A stretch of DNA of 64,000 nucleotides from Sphingorhabdus sp. (GTDB taxonomy: Bacteria > Pseudomonadota > Alphaproteobacteria > Sphingomonadales > Sphingomonadaceae). Below are positions 19,444-28,694 of the stretch, one piece after another; within the stretch, counting starts at the first letter, position 1, and each line of letters begins with the position of its first letter. The notes under the pieces were generated by a model. The model ran no database searches and was not told the origin of the DNA. It saw only the letters and a list, made by a program, of their open reading frames with translations. The DNA is taken from contig JANQNO010000002.1 in the NCBI GenBank assembly GCA_028279555.1, forward strand, positions 372,001 through 436,000, given 5' to 3'. The position numbers and the translations under genes are program-made.

Positions 19444-20829
19444 CTATTCTGACCAGATGCGTTCGATTTTTAGTTTTGAGTTTGGATTGTCCAAAGTTGT
19501 TGAAACGCGAACTTGCCCGGTTTGAATTTGTGTGCCTGACAGGCAAGCTTCCGAATCATATTCGTTCACCAGAAAGCTTATCTGGTTATCTGACCATTTT
19601 ACGTTGCCGTTGAAGCTCCAAGGCGTGCCGTACGAGCATCGGTCATCGCCATTTACGCTACTGCCGAAAAGATGGCGAGATGCGACAATTGCTCTTGATT
19701 GTGTGTCGAAAACCACAAACCCGTGACCATCATAGGCTTCAAGTATGAACACATACCTCGCCTCAGGAGACCAAAATGCGTCAATAGCATTTACGGTCAA
19801 CTCGAATTCCGAATCTGGATCGCGTTTTTTCCCGTTCCAGATCATTTTGCCCGTTTTTCGGTTGACCAGCCGGGGTTCGTGAAAACCATGATCCTGAACG
19901 ATAGTTACCAACGCATAAGGGCTGGCACCATTTTGTGAAATTGAGGCATACAGTGCCTCTTCCCAAGAAACATCGGGCGTTTCCATCAACACACCATTGT
20001 AGGATATACCGCTGGATTTCCAGCTCCAGCCCCCAATCGATTTAGCTCGTTCAAGTTTGAAAGATGTTGCCGGTTTAGAGGCTTTATTGTTCGGACCAGG
20101 CGTCTTGCCAGCAACAGAGAAACTACTTCGATATTCCGGTTTGATTGCATTCAACAGTTCCTCTGTAACCGGAATCTCGAACTCCAAAGGCCCTGCCGCT
20201 CCGCTCGCTATTACATAGGACGCGACATAGATTTTGAACCGGTCCATTTTTGCCCCTGGCTTGCCCGCCGGCTGGATTGTTGTTCGTCCGTATCCGCCGC
20301 TGGGGAACAACCGCATCTGCGTTGGAATGTTTGTCCTGCTGATCGTGGGGCAAGTCTCATATCCTTGCACGGGATTGTGTTTTCCCCGTATCTTCCGGCA
20401 CATCAGATTGTATAGTTTCTGCCTATCGCTTGCCGGATCAACAAACAGATTGGCCAGCTGGATTTGGCGATCCTTCTTGAGATCCCAGATCAGTGCGTCA
20501 GCGTAGCTGCGGTCGCGCATTCCGCCCGTGTTGCCGCCGTTGAAAAGCTGCAAGCTCAGTATTTCCTGGTTGCCTCCAATTACAGCATAACCGGCCGACC
20601 AATAATGCCCCGCTTCATAGTCCTCGACGAATTCATCCTGTTCCCGGTCAACCCATACGGAATAGGTTGCATATAACTTCGGATATCGCTTCAGCATTTC
20701 CATGCTTTGATACTGAAAGCCTTTTTCGCCCTCGATCATGGTCTGAGCCATTGCAGGGCGGCCATCCAGAATCGCCAGTCCGAGGACCAAAAGAACGACC
20801 AAACCAATGCTTCTCAATCTACACAGCAT
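19444..20829 (-). CDS. Predicted secreted protein of unknown function
   Basis: 461 aa with signal-like N-terminus (SIGLVVLLVLGLAILDGRPAMAQ). Confidence 0.55.
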   Translation of the reverse strand: MLCRLRSIGLVVLLVLGLAILDGRPAMAQTMIEGEKGFQYQSMEMLKRYPKLYATYSVWVDREQDEFVEDYEAGHYWSAGYAVIGGNQEILSLQLFNGGNTGGMRDRSYADALIWDLKKDRQIQLANLFVDPASDRQKLYNLMCRKIRGKHNPVQGYETCPTISRTNIPTQMRLFPSGGYGRTTIQPAGKPGAKMDRFKIYVASYVIASGAAGPLEFEIPVTEELLNAIKPEYRSSFSVAGKTPGPNNKASKPATSFKLERAKSIGGWSWKSSGISYNGVLMETPDVSWEEALYASISQNGASPYALVTIVQDHGFHEPRLVNRKTGKMIWNGKKRDPDSEFELTVNAIDAFWSPEARYVFILEAYDGHGFVVFDTQSRAIVASRHLFGSSVNGDDRCSYGTPWSFNGNVKWSDNQISFLVNEYDSEACLSGTQIQTGQVRVSTTLDNPNSKLKIERIWSE

Positions 20830-20856
20830 ACGCGCACTTTCCCCTACTGGCCCGAT

Positions 20857-22050
20857 CTATCCCATTCTTGAAAAGGGCTTGTCCTTGTCGACGCGCACAT
20901 CCTGCGGCAGGCCAAGCACGCGCTCTGCGATGATGTTCTTCAGGATTTCGTCGGTGCCGCCCGCGATGCGCATGCCGGGTGCCCATAGCCAGCCCTCCTG
21001 AAAGGCAGCTTCCATCGGCGCTTTTTCGCAGTCGGAAATGAGGCCATAGTGATCCTGCATTTCCATTGCGCTGTTGCAGATATCCTGCATCTGGTTGGCG
21101 GTGATGACCTTGCCGATGCTGCTCTCCGGCCCCGGCGTCTCGCCCTTGGACAGCGCCGTTTGCGTGCGGAATTTGGTCAGTTTGTAGCCTTGCGCGGCGA
21201 CATACCAATCGGCGAGCTTGGACCGGAAAGCCGCGTCGCTCATGGTTCCCGCCTCGCGCGCATAATTCATGATCTCGCGCCAGTCCGGGCCAGCCGATCC
21301 GCCCACAGCCAGCCGTTCATTCATCAACGTGACGAGCGCCACTTTCCAGCCCTGTCCGGGTTCACCCAGCCGGTCGCTGTCAGGAATCCGCACATCGGTG
21401 AAATAAACCTCGTTAAACTCGCTGCCACCGGATGCCTGATGGATGGGGCGCACTTCAACGCCCGGATCCTTCATGTCGATTATGAACATGGTGAGCCCCT
21501 TATGTTTGGGCACATCGGGGTCGGTCCGCGTCAGGACAATACCATAGTCGGAAATATGTGCGCCGGTGGTCCAGACCTTTTGCCCGTTGATCACCCATTC
21601 GTCGCCATCGCGCACAGCCTTGGTTTTAAGACCTGCCACATCCGAGCCTGCAGCCGGTTCGGAAAAGAGCTGGCACCAGATTTCTTCGCCGGTCAGAGCA
21701 GGCGGCACATAGCGTTTTTTGTGTTCATCGCTGCCGAATGCGATGACGGTGGGCAGGCACATGCCAAGGCCGATGGCAAAGGGATAGGTCGGCGCGTTGA
21801 ATTTCGATTCTTCCTGATTCCATATCACTTGCTGAATGGGCGTGCCGCCGCGTCCGCCGAATTGCTTGGGCCAGGTAATTTGCGCAAAACCGCCTTCTGC
21901 CTTCGTCTTCTGCCATTTCTTTGCGCGCTCGATAAAGTCGGGCTGATAGCGCGCGTCACGATCATTTTCCGCAGGATCGAGATGCTTTTTTAGGAAAGCA
22001 CGGGCCTCGGCGCGGAATTCGGCTTCTTCGGGCGTGTCTTCAAAGTTCAT
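20857..22050 (-). CDS. Acyl-CoA dehydrogenase
   Basis: QLFSEPAAGSDVAGLKTKAVRDGDEWVINGQKVWTTGA and C-terminal IAGGTDEILKNIIAERVLG. Confidence 0.94.
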   Translation of the reverse strand: MNFEDTPEEAEFRAEARAFLKKHLDPAENDRDARYQPDFIERAKKWQKTKAEGGFAQITWPKQFGGRGGTPIQQVIWNQEESKFNAPTYPFAIGLGMCLPTVIAFGSDEHKKRYVPPALTGEEIWCQLFSEPAAGSDVAGLKTKAVRDGDEWVINGQKVWTTGAHISDYGIVLTRTDPDVPKHKGLTMFIIDMKDPGVEVRPIHQASGGSEFNEVYFTDVRIPDSDRLGEPGQGWKVALVTLMNERLAVGGSAGPDWREIMNYAREAGTMSDAAFRSKLADWYVAAQGYKLTKFRTQTALSKGETPGPESSIGKVITANQMQDICNSAMEMQDHYGLISDCEKAPMEAAFQEGWLWAPGMRIAGGTDEILKNIIAERVLGLPQDVRVDKDKPFSRMG

Positions 22051-22063
22051 TGTCTGCTTCCTT

Positions 22064-23209
22064 TCAGGCCGCGTTTTTCATTTCCAGCGCGCGGACAAGC
22101 TTTTCTTTCCACACTGCGGGCGCGCCAGCCTGCACCGCCAGAAGTTTTGCGCGGCGATAGAAGAGGTGACAATCAACCTCCCAGGTAAAACCCATGCCGC
22201 CATGCGTCTGCGTGTTTTCTTTCGAGGCAAACCAGAAGGCCTCCGATGCTGCGATCCGCGCGGCAGCCGCCGCCTCGGGGAGCTCCGCGGCATCCGTGGA
22301 AAGCGCCCATGCTCCATAATAGGCGTTGGATCGCGCGACTTCATTCTTCACATACATGTCGGCCAGCTTGTGCTTGATCGCCTGATTGCCGCCGATGGGA
22401 CGGCCAAAGGCATGGCGTTCCTTGGCATATTCGATAGCCATCTCCTGTGCGCGCGATGCGCCGCCAAGTTGCTCGAAAGCGAGCAGGATGGCTGCACGAT
22501 CCAATATCGCCTGATACATTTCAATACCTTGCCCGGCTTCTCCCAGCCGCTCGCCCGGAGCGGCGGAGAAGGTCAGCTGGGCATGGTCGCGGGTCGGCTC
22601 GACTGTTTTTAGGGTCTCGCTTGTCACACCATCTGCGGACAGGTCGGCAATCACCAGGCTTGTGCCGCTGCCCTCCTTGACCAGCAAGAGCGCATGTGTT
22701 GCGATGCCGCCATCGGTTACCGGAATTTTGCTGCCCGTTACCTGGCTACCATCAAATTCGCATTTGATCGAAACTGCTGTGATCGGTCCTGGTCCCTCCG
22801 ACGCTCCGACGCAACCGACAATACTGCCATCCGCAACCTTGGGCAGGAACTCCTGTTTTTGCGCATCGCTGCCAAATGCTTTCAAACCCTCGGCGAAGAA
22901 ATAGATGCTCGATCCGAAGGGTACCGGCGCAAGCACGCGGCCCAGCTCTTCGGCAATTACGCACAGTTCGAGCATACCAAGGCCGAGGCCGCCATATTCC
23001 CCCGGAATAGCCGTGCCCAGCCAGCCCATTTCCTTGATCTGCGTCCAAAGCTCATCGCTATGATGGACATTGTCATTGTCGAGAACTTTGCGCACCACGC
23101 CGCTGTCACATTGCGCCTCCAGAAATTTGCGCGCTTCATCGCGCAAGAATTTCTGATCGTCGGAAAAATCAAAGTCCAAAATGGCGCTCCTCTTCTGCTT
23201 TGGGTGCAA
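22064..23209 (-). CDS. Acyl-CoA dehydrogenase (start may be TTG at 23179)
   Basis: DFDFSDDQKFLRDEARKFLEAQ; GWLGTAIPGEYGGLGLG; QTHGGMGFTWEVDCHLFYRRAK. The alternative TTG start gives the canonical MDFDFSDDQ N-terminus. Confidence 0.93.
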   Translation of the reverse strand: MHPKQKRSAILDFDFSDDQKFLRDEARKFLEAQCDSGVVRKVLDNDNVHHSDELWTQIKEMGWLGTAIPGEYGGLGLGMLELCVIAEELGRVLAPVPFGSSIYFFAEGLKAFGSDAQKQEFLPKVADGSIVGCVGASEGPGPITAVSIKCEFDGSQVTGSKIPVTDGGIATHALLLVKEGSGTSLVIADLSADGVTSETLKTVEPTRDHAQLTFSAAPGERLGEAGQGIEMYQAILDRAAILLAFEQLGGASRAQEMAIEYAKERHAFGRPIGGNQAIKHKLADMYVKNEVARSNAYYGAWALSTDAAELPEAAAAARIAASEAFWFASKENTQTHGGMGFTWEVDCHLFYRRAKLLAVQAGAPAVWKEKLVRALEMKNAA

Positions 23210-23245
23210 CGACTATCCTAGCCTGCATCCGCTCGCAACCAAAAA

Positions 23246-23263
23246 TTTAATCGAGCGATTAAA
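23246..23263. promoter_or_regulatory. Putative operator (palindrome TTTAATCG-AG-CGATTAAA) upstream of the acyl-CoA dehydrogenase pair
   Basis: Perfect 8-bp arms with 2-nt spacer in the leader region of the minus-strand genes. Confidence 0.5.
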
Positions 23264-23497
23264 CTGCCATATTCTGCTTTGCCTGGCCCATGGCGGATTG
23301 ACGCTTCGGTGCTTTTCCCATAATCTTATTGGCGAGTCGAAGAAGCAAATCTGCTTTCGATGCGGCAATCTCCTCCGGATTGTCACAGCCCAAAGGTCGT
23401 ACGGGTCGTGCCTGTTTAACTGTTCGTCGGAACAGCCTGGATTGCGCGTGAAGCGAATAAATCCGGTTGTCGGCGGCAACGGAATTGGTGACCGCTC

Positions 23498-24472
23498 ATG
23501 GACCCTTCGCAGATCAACCAATTGATACATGGCCACAAGCTTGTTGGCGGCAGTGCCGCGATGAATGATGTGCGGCGGCTGGTTTCGCGGCTGTCGTCAT
23601 CCAAAGCAACCGCGCTAATCCATGGCGATACGGGTACGGGCAAGGAGGTCGTTGCGCTTTTGCTGCACCATAACAGCCCCTGCGCGAAGCAGCAGCTTGT
23701 CCCGATCAATTGCGCGGCCATTCCCGAAGCGATGATCGAGGGGGAACTTTTCGGCTACGAAAAAGGTGCCTTTTCCGGCGCGGTCAAATCCTATCCCGGG
23801 AAATTCCGCCTGGCCGATGGCGGGACGCTGTTCCTCGATGAAGTCGGCGAGCTGAGCCTCTCTGCGCAAGCAAAGATTTTGCGGGCACTGGAAAGCGGCG
23901 AGGTCTTCCCGCTTGGCTCGATGCGGCCAGTGCGTTGTTCGGTGCGGGTGGTGGCGGCAACCAACCGCGATCTGAGGCAGGAAGTTGAGGCTGGCAGATT
24001 TCGGGCCGACTTGTTTTACCGACTGGCTGTTGTGCAATTGCCATTGCCTCCAATGAGCGCGCGGCGTGAGGATATTCGTCCGATCGCGCAATATCTCCTG
24101 CGGCAAATCTGTGACGAGATGGATTTTCCATGCCCGCGCATGACCGAAGATTTTTTGGCTGCACTGGAAAATTACGGGTGGCCAGGCAATGTCCGCGAAA
24201 TGCGTAACGCCATCGAACACGCTGTTGCGACTGCACTAGACCCCGAAGCGCTATCGCCAGGGGATCTGCCGCTGGAGATTGCATCTTCCCTCGAAGGCAA
24301 GGCCCGCGCCGGGCAAGAATCGGAGTCCGAGCGCCAGCTTTTGCTGCGCATATTGGCGGAAGCCGGCGGACAAAAAACAAAGGCAGCGCGCAAGCTCAAC
24401 TGCTCGCGTATGACTCTGTATCGTCGCCTTGAACGCGCCGGTCTTTCCCAAAGCCAACTGCAGGTCGCCTAG
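23498..24472 (+). CDS. Sigma-54-dependent transcriptional activator (PspF-like: AAA+ and Fis HTH, no receiver/sensor domain)
   Basis: Walker A GDTGTGKE; GAFSGA loop; GGTLFLDEVGEL Walker B; ATNRDL; RADLFYRL; C-terminal HTH KTKAARKLNCSRMTLYRRLERAGL. Confidence 0.93.
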   Translation: MDPSQINQLIHGHKLVGGSAAMNDVRRLVSRLSSSKATALIHGDTGTGKEVVALLLHHNSPCAKQQLVPINCAAIPEAMIEGELFGYEKGAFSGAVKSYPGKFRLADGGTLFLDEVGELSLSAQAKILRALESGEVFPLGSMRPVRCSVRVVAATNRDLRQEVEAGRFRADLFYRLAVVQLPLPPMSARREDIRPIAQYLLRQICDEMDFPCPRMTEDFLAALENYGWPGNVREMRNAIEHAVATALDPEALSPGDLPLEIASSLEGKARAGQESESERQLLLRILAEAGGQKTKAARKLNCSRMTLYRRLERAGLSQSQLQVA

Positions 24473-24498
24473 GGCCATGTGCTTGACGAGTCCTAAGG

Positions 24499-24547
24499 TG
24501 TAACAGCTGTCACACCCCTCCTGTTACATATTGTAACAGCCGTGACA
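24499..24547. promoter_or_regulatory. Cluster of TGTNACA inverted-repeat sites, candidate upstream activator sequences
   Basis: TGTAACAGCTGTCACA (24499-24514), TGTTACATATTGTAACA (24522-24538), TGTAACAGCCGTGACA (24532-24547). The first and third match at 14/16 positions and start 33 bp apart. Confidence 0.7.
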
Positions 24548-24601
24548 GCTTGCTGACCTCCATATTCACCTATCGCGTTGAAATTTCAGCCAACCACTAG
24601 T

Positions 24602-24617
24602 TGGCACGCCCATTGCT
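24602..24617 (+). promoter_or_regulatory. Sigma-54 (RpoN) -24/-12 promoter
   Basis: TGGCACG-CCCA-TTGCT matches the consensus TGGCACGNNNNTTGCW with correct GG-N10-GC spacing, between a sigma-54 activator gene and the first eCIS gene. Confidence 0.88.
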
Positions 24618-24670
24618 TTGCATGTTGCAGGCGGAGTGCAGGCGTGCATCTGCCCTTTAGGGAGCCATGC

Positions 24671-24955
24671 ATGGCAGGACCAGGACAGAATGGAGAGGTT
24701 GATGCCGCCGCGTCGAAAGACCAACGGGTCTTCGTCAACCATGTCGCCATCGATGTTTCGCTCTCCGAATTTCGCATCGATATCGGTCAAAGCGGCCCAG
24801 GCGAAAGTGACGAAGACAAGCTCTACCGCTTCGTGACCACGCCGCATCATTTCCAGACCATCCAGCGTAAAATCGACCGGGCCGCAGGCCGCTATCTGGC
24901 AAAATTCGGCCCGATCTCCCGTCAGGGCCAGGCAAGCGGGGGCGGCGATGGCTGA
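24671..24955 (+). CDS. DUF3467-like small protein, first gene of the eCIS operon
   Basis: RVFVNHVAIDVSLSEFRIDIGQ...IQRKIDRAAGRYLAKFG resembles DUF3467. ATG 24671 follows the AGGGAG Shine-Dalgarno-like sequence and lies downstream of the promoter. Confidence 0.6.
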   Translation: MAGPGQNGEVDAAASKDQRVFVNHVAIDVSLSEFRIDIGQSGPGESDEDKLYRFVTTPHHFQTIQRKIDRAAGRYLAKFGPISRQGQASGGGDG

Positions 24956-25559
24956 CCTGGCTGCGGTGAACCTTGTCGGGGAGTCGATTGTCTCGCTGCT
25001 GCGCCAACGGCGCTCCCTGATGGCGGCTGAAGGCACATTGGGTCCGGTTTCCGCCACGCAGGATATTGCGCATGTCCCGGTCGCCAAGCTGACCTCCAAT
25101 GCGCCGCCGACATCGGGGCTGAGCATCACCTGTTATCAGATTGCCCGGTCGGACCACAGCCCGGCACGGATTGGCCAGGCCGACCCTACCCAATCGATCG
25201 GCATATCGCTCGAGCTATCTTACCTGCTTGCTTGCTGGTCCTCGACGGTTTCCGACGAGCTTGCCCTGATGAGCTGGGCCATGCTGGAACTCAATCGCTT
25301 CGCGACGCTCGACAAGGGACAGCTTGTGGGCGGTGACAGCTGGGAGCGGGGCGAAACCATTCAGATCGCGCCCGAACAGGCAAGCTTCGAACAGCTGACC
25401 CGAATATGGGATGGTTTCAAGCAGAAATACCGGCTGAGCACGCTCTTTCGGGCGCGCGTTGTCCGCATCGGCTATAGCGATCCGGCCGATGGACCGCCAG
25501 TGGTCGCATCGCGCTATGCGTTCGAACATGGCGACCCGGCGATGGCAGGTGCAGCATGA
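24948..25559 (+). CDS. DUF4255-containing eCIS cap/tube-terminator protein (Pvc16/Afp16-like)
   Basis: N-terminal region and ISLELSYLLACWSSTVSDELALMSWAMLELNRF pattern; overlaps neighbours. Confidence 0.75.
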   Translation: MADLAAVNLVGESIVSLLRQRRSLMAAEGTLGPVSATQDIAHVPVAKLTSNAPPTSGLSITCYQIARSDHSPARIGQADPTQSIGISLELSYLLACWSSTVSDELALMSWAMLELNRFATLDKGQLVGGDSWERGETIQIAPEQASFEQLTRIWDGFKQKYRLSTLFRARVVRIGYSDPADGPPVVASRYAFEHGDPAMAGAA

Positions 25560-26359
25560 ATATGATGCTTTCCCCCGATCTGCTGGACCGCCGCGCGCTC
25601 GCCCTGATTCAGTTGTCGGACATATTTGGCCGTCCGGTGGAAAGCCCGGTCGAGATTACCGGTTCTAGATTGCGGAGCTTCCGCAAATCTGGAGGGCGCA
25701 TCGCGATAATCGGGGCAAAGGGCTTTTCGGAATATGAAGCCCAGTTCGATCCCGCGCCATCCAGCCCGGCCATAGGATCACGGGATGTTGTCATCGGGAT
25801 TACGCCGTCAGGCTCGCTGTATGCATCGCGCAGCTTCACATTGAAGCTCCCGCGCGAGACCAACCCGAATGGTCGCGGTCAGCCGCAATCGATATTCTCT
25901 GCGCTTCCCGTCACCCTTCTACCGGGGCCGGCTTTTGCTGCGGCTGGCAGCAATTTCATCGTTCGCGCCCAAGTCACGCGGCAAAGTGATGGAGCAGCGG
26001 TTGAAAATGCGCTGCTTCGCGGGGTCAGCGATGACGGAAAATTCGCGGCTATGGCGGTTACCGACTATCGCGGCGAAGCGGCGCTCGTCTTTGCCGAGAT
26101 ACCCGCAAGCTTTGCCGGGGCTGGTGCCAATGTCGAGCAGAGCATCGATGGCAAGGTCATTGTCGATACCGATCCCGCCACGGTGCGGTTTCACAAGGAA
26201 GAAGACATACCGGCAGCGGCGCTTGCGGCGTCGAAACGCAAGCAGGGACATGTCGACCCGCATGCAATGGCCGCCGCGATTCCGGAAAATTTTGGTTCCG
26301 GCAAACCCATCAAGATAGCCGCCGGCCAGTCCCAGTCACTCGCGATCAAATGGAGCTAG
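25556..26359 (+). CDS. eCIS-associated protein of unknown function
   Basis: ORF coupled (ATGA overlap) to the DUF4255 gene; MLSPDLLDRRALALIQLSDIFGRPVESPVEI. Confidence 0.6.
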   Translation: MNMMLSPDLLDRRALALIQLSDIFGRPVESPVEITGSRLRSFRKSGGRIAIIGAKGFSEYEAQFDPAPSSPAIGSRDVVIGITPSGSLYASRSFTLKLPRETNPNGRGQPQSIFSALPVTLLPGPAFAAAGSNFIVRAQVTRQSDGAAVENALLRGVSDDGKFAAMAVTDYRGEAALVFAEIPASFAGAGANVEQSIDGKVIVDTDPATVRFHKEEDIPAAALAASKRKQGHVDPHAMAAAIPENFGSGKPIKIAAGQSQSLAIKWS

Positions 26360-26431
26360 CGATGAATTCTACACCACAAATTTGCAGTTCAACAAGCGCC
26401 CGCCACCGGGCCCAGAAAGAGGAGGCCAAGC

Positions 26432-28195
26432 ATGCCTGAATATCTTGCCCCGGCGGTATTCGTTGAAGAGACGAGTTTCCGCGCAAAATCAATCGAAGGA
26501 GTTGGAACCAGTACCGCTGCATTTGTCGGATTGACGGCGCGCGGCCCGGTCAGCCAGGAGCCCAGCGACCCGACCCCGCCATTGCTGACCAACTTCAATG
26601 ATTTCGAGCGTTATTATGGCGGCGTCGACGATCTGACGATTGGCGGAAAGCCAACACCCAACTATCTGGCGCTTGCGGCGCAGTCCTTCTTCTCCAATGG
26701 CGGCGGGCGGCTTTATGTCGCGCGCATTTTGGGAACGGGCGCGAGCAAGGCCGGCCCGGTAACGCTGAACAGCGGCAATCCGGCAGTGAACAAGCGCGTT
26801 ATCCTCTCGGCACGCGGCGAGGGCGGGGCCAAGATAGCCGGAAGCGCCCACAATTTCAGCGTGACGATCTTCGAAACGCTGCTTGAAACCACCAAGGAAT
26901 TGGCACTCAAGCAGCCTGCCGGAACGATGATCAAGATTGGCAACGAATATTTCATCATCGGCGTTACGCCGGTGCTGGGAAGCGGTGCCAATCTCAATAA
27001 TTTCAACAATGCAGCCGATGGCGCAGACGTCAAGATTGTCACCATCGGGATCGAAGTTCAGGATCCGACCGGTGCCGTCTACGAAGCTGCGGCGCTCGGG
27101 CTTCACCCCGAACATCCACGCTATATCGGAACCATCCTGGGCAAGACCCCGCCGCAGGCAATTGAGGCGCTGACCAACCCGATCGAGCTCAGCATCGGTT
27201 CTGCAGCAACGCCGTTCGAAGTGCGCGGCGCGCTGATGCATCAGGCTGAAGACACCGACAATCCAAATGTCGAAGCACGCACGGTGGGGCTGAAAGGTGG
27301 CTCCGACGGAACCGGCGGGCCATCCAAGGACAAATACAAGGAAGCGCTGGATTCGCTGCTGGCGCTTGAGGATATTTCGATAGTGGCAGCTCCAGGCTCG
27401 TCCAGTTTTGCCGATCCGCTGCCCGCGCTCGTCAATCAGGAACTAATCGGCCATGCAGAGGCACGGCGGTCATACCGGATCGCTGTTCTCGATACGCCGC
27501 CCAACCTTGAGCTGGACGGTGTCAAAAATCTCAAGAGCAAAATCGACAGCAAATATGCTGCGCTTTATTACCCCTGGGTAACAGTGGGCAATCCCATGTC
27601 GGCGACCAATCCGCTGGCACCCTCGCTTATCAATATTCCGCCATCGGGTGCCGTATGCGGCATCTATGCCCGCAGCGATATTCAGCGCGGAGTGTGGAAA
27701 GCACCGGCAAATGAAACGGTGACAGGCGCAGTTGCCTTGCAGCGCGATGTTCGTTTCGGCGAACAGGAAGTGCTCAATCCGGTCGGCATCAATTGTGTGC
27801 GTTCATTGCCCGGTCGCGGCATCCGCGTTTGGGGTGCGCGCACACTGAGCTCTGATCCGGAATGGAAATATGTCAATATCCGGCGCTATTTCCTCTATCT
27901 GGAAGCATCGATCGATCGCGGAACGCAGTGGGCCGTTTTTGAACCCAATGGCGAAGCGCTCTGGGCCAATATCCGCACAACGGTTTCCGACTTTCTCTAT
28001 AATGAATGGGTGAGCGGCGCGCTGCTCGGAACTTCGCCAGAGGAAGCCTTCTTTGTGCAATGCGACCGCACGACGATGACGCAGAATGATCTGGATAATG
28101 GCCGGCTCATTTGTCTCATCGGTGTGGCCGCCGTCAAGCCCGCTGAATTTGTCATCTTCCGTATCGGCCAGAAAACGGCCGATGCGACCGGTTAA
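26432..28195 (+). CDS. Contractile tail sheath protein 1
   Basis: MPEYLAPAVFVEETSFRAKSIEGVGTSTAAFVGLTARGP N-terminus; C-terminal RRYFLYLEASIDRGTQWAVFEPN...FFVQCDRTTMTQNDLDNGRLICLIGVA. Confidence 0.95.
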   Translation: MPEYLAPAVFVEETSFRAKSIEGVGTSTAAFVGLTARGPVSQEPSDPTPPLLTNFNDFERYYGGVDDLTIGGKPTPNYLALAAQSFFSNGGGRLYVARILGTGASKAGPVTLNSGNPAVNKRVILSARGEGGAKIAGSAHNFSVTIFETLLETTKELALKQPAGTMIKIGNEYFIIGVTPVLGSGANLNNFNNAADGADVKIVTIGIEVQDPTGAVYEAAALGLHPEHPRYIGTILGKTPPQAIEALTNPIELSIGSAATPFEVRGALMHQAEDTDNPNVEARTVGLKGGSDGTGGPSKDKYKEALDSLLALEDISIVAAPGSSSFADPLPALVNQELIGHAEARRSYRIAVLDTPPNLELDGVKNLKSKIDSKYAALYYPWVTVGNPMSATNPLAPSLINIPPSGAVCGIYARSDIQRGVWKAPANETVTGAVALQRDVRFGEQEVLNPVGINCVRSLPGRGIRVWGARTLSSDPEWKYVNIRRYFLYLEASIDRGTQWAVFEPNGEALWANIRTTVSDFLYNEWVSGALLGTSPEEAFFVQCDRTTMTQNDLDNGRLICLIGVAAVKPAEFVIFRIGQKTADATG

Positions 28196-28206
28196 GGAGG
28201 AAAATC

Positions 28207-28656
28207 ATGTCACGCGATACACCCTATGGTGCCTATAATTTCATCGTCGATTTCGGCGGCGGAGAGGCCCCGACTTCGGCTCAGGGCGGCTTTTCCGATG
28301 TGTCCGGTCTGGGCACCGAGATCACCTTGATGGAATATCGGCAAGGTAACGATGTCGAAAACCGCGTCCGCAAAATTCCTGCATTGCACAAGGCTGGCGA
28401 TGTCACGCTGAAACGCGGCATGATGGGCCTGACCAGCTTCTGGGACTGGGTCAACGTCACCCGGAAGGATCCCGACCACAAACGGTCGGTGATGATCACG
28501 CTGCAGGATGAGCAGCGTAATCCGGTGCAAAGCTGGAAGCTTGTCAATGCCCGCCCGATGAAATGGACCGGCCCGACGCTGGCGGCCAAGGGCGGCAGCG
28601 ATGTGGCAATGGAAGAGGTCACGATAGCGGCTGAAGGCGTCGAGATCGTCGATTGA
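28207..28656 (+). CDS. Tail tube protein 1 (T4 gp19-like, Pvc1/Pvc5-type)
   Basis: 149 aa; GFSDVSGLGTEITLMEYRQGND; KIPALHKAGDVTLKRGMMG; WKLVNARPMKWTGPTLAAKGGSDVAMEEVTIAAEG. Confidence 0.93.
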   Translation: MSRDTPYGAYNFIVDFGGGEAPTSAQGGFSDVSGLGTEITLMEYRQGNDVENRVRKIPALHKAGDVTLKRGMMGLTSFWDWVNVTRKDPDHKRSVMITLQDEQRNPVQSWKLVNARPMKWTGPTLAAKGGSDVAMEEVTIAAEGVEIVD

Positions 28657-28694
28657 TGCACAGTGCCAGTCGCTAGCAGAAGGCCATAACTTCT

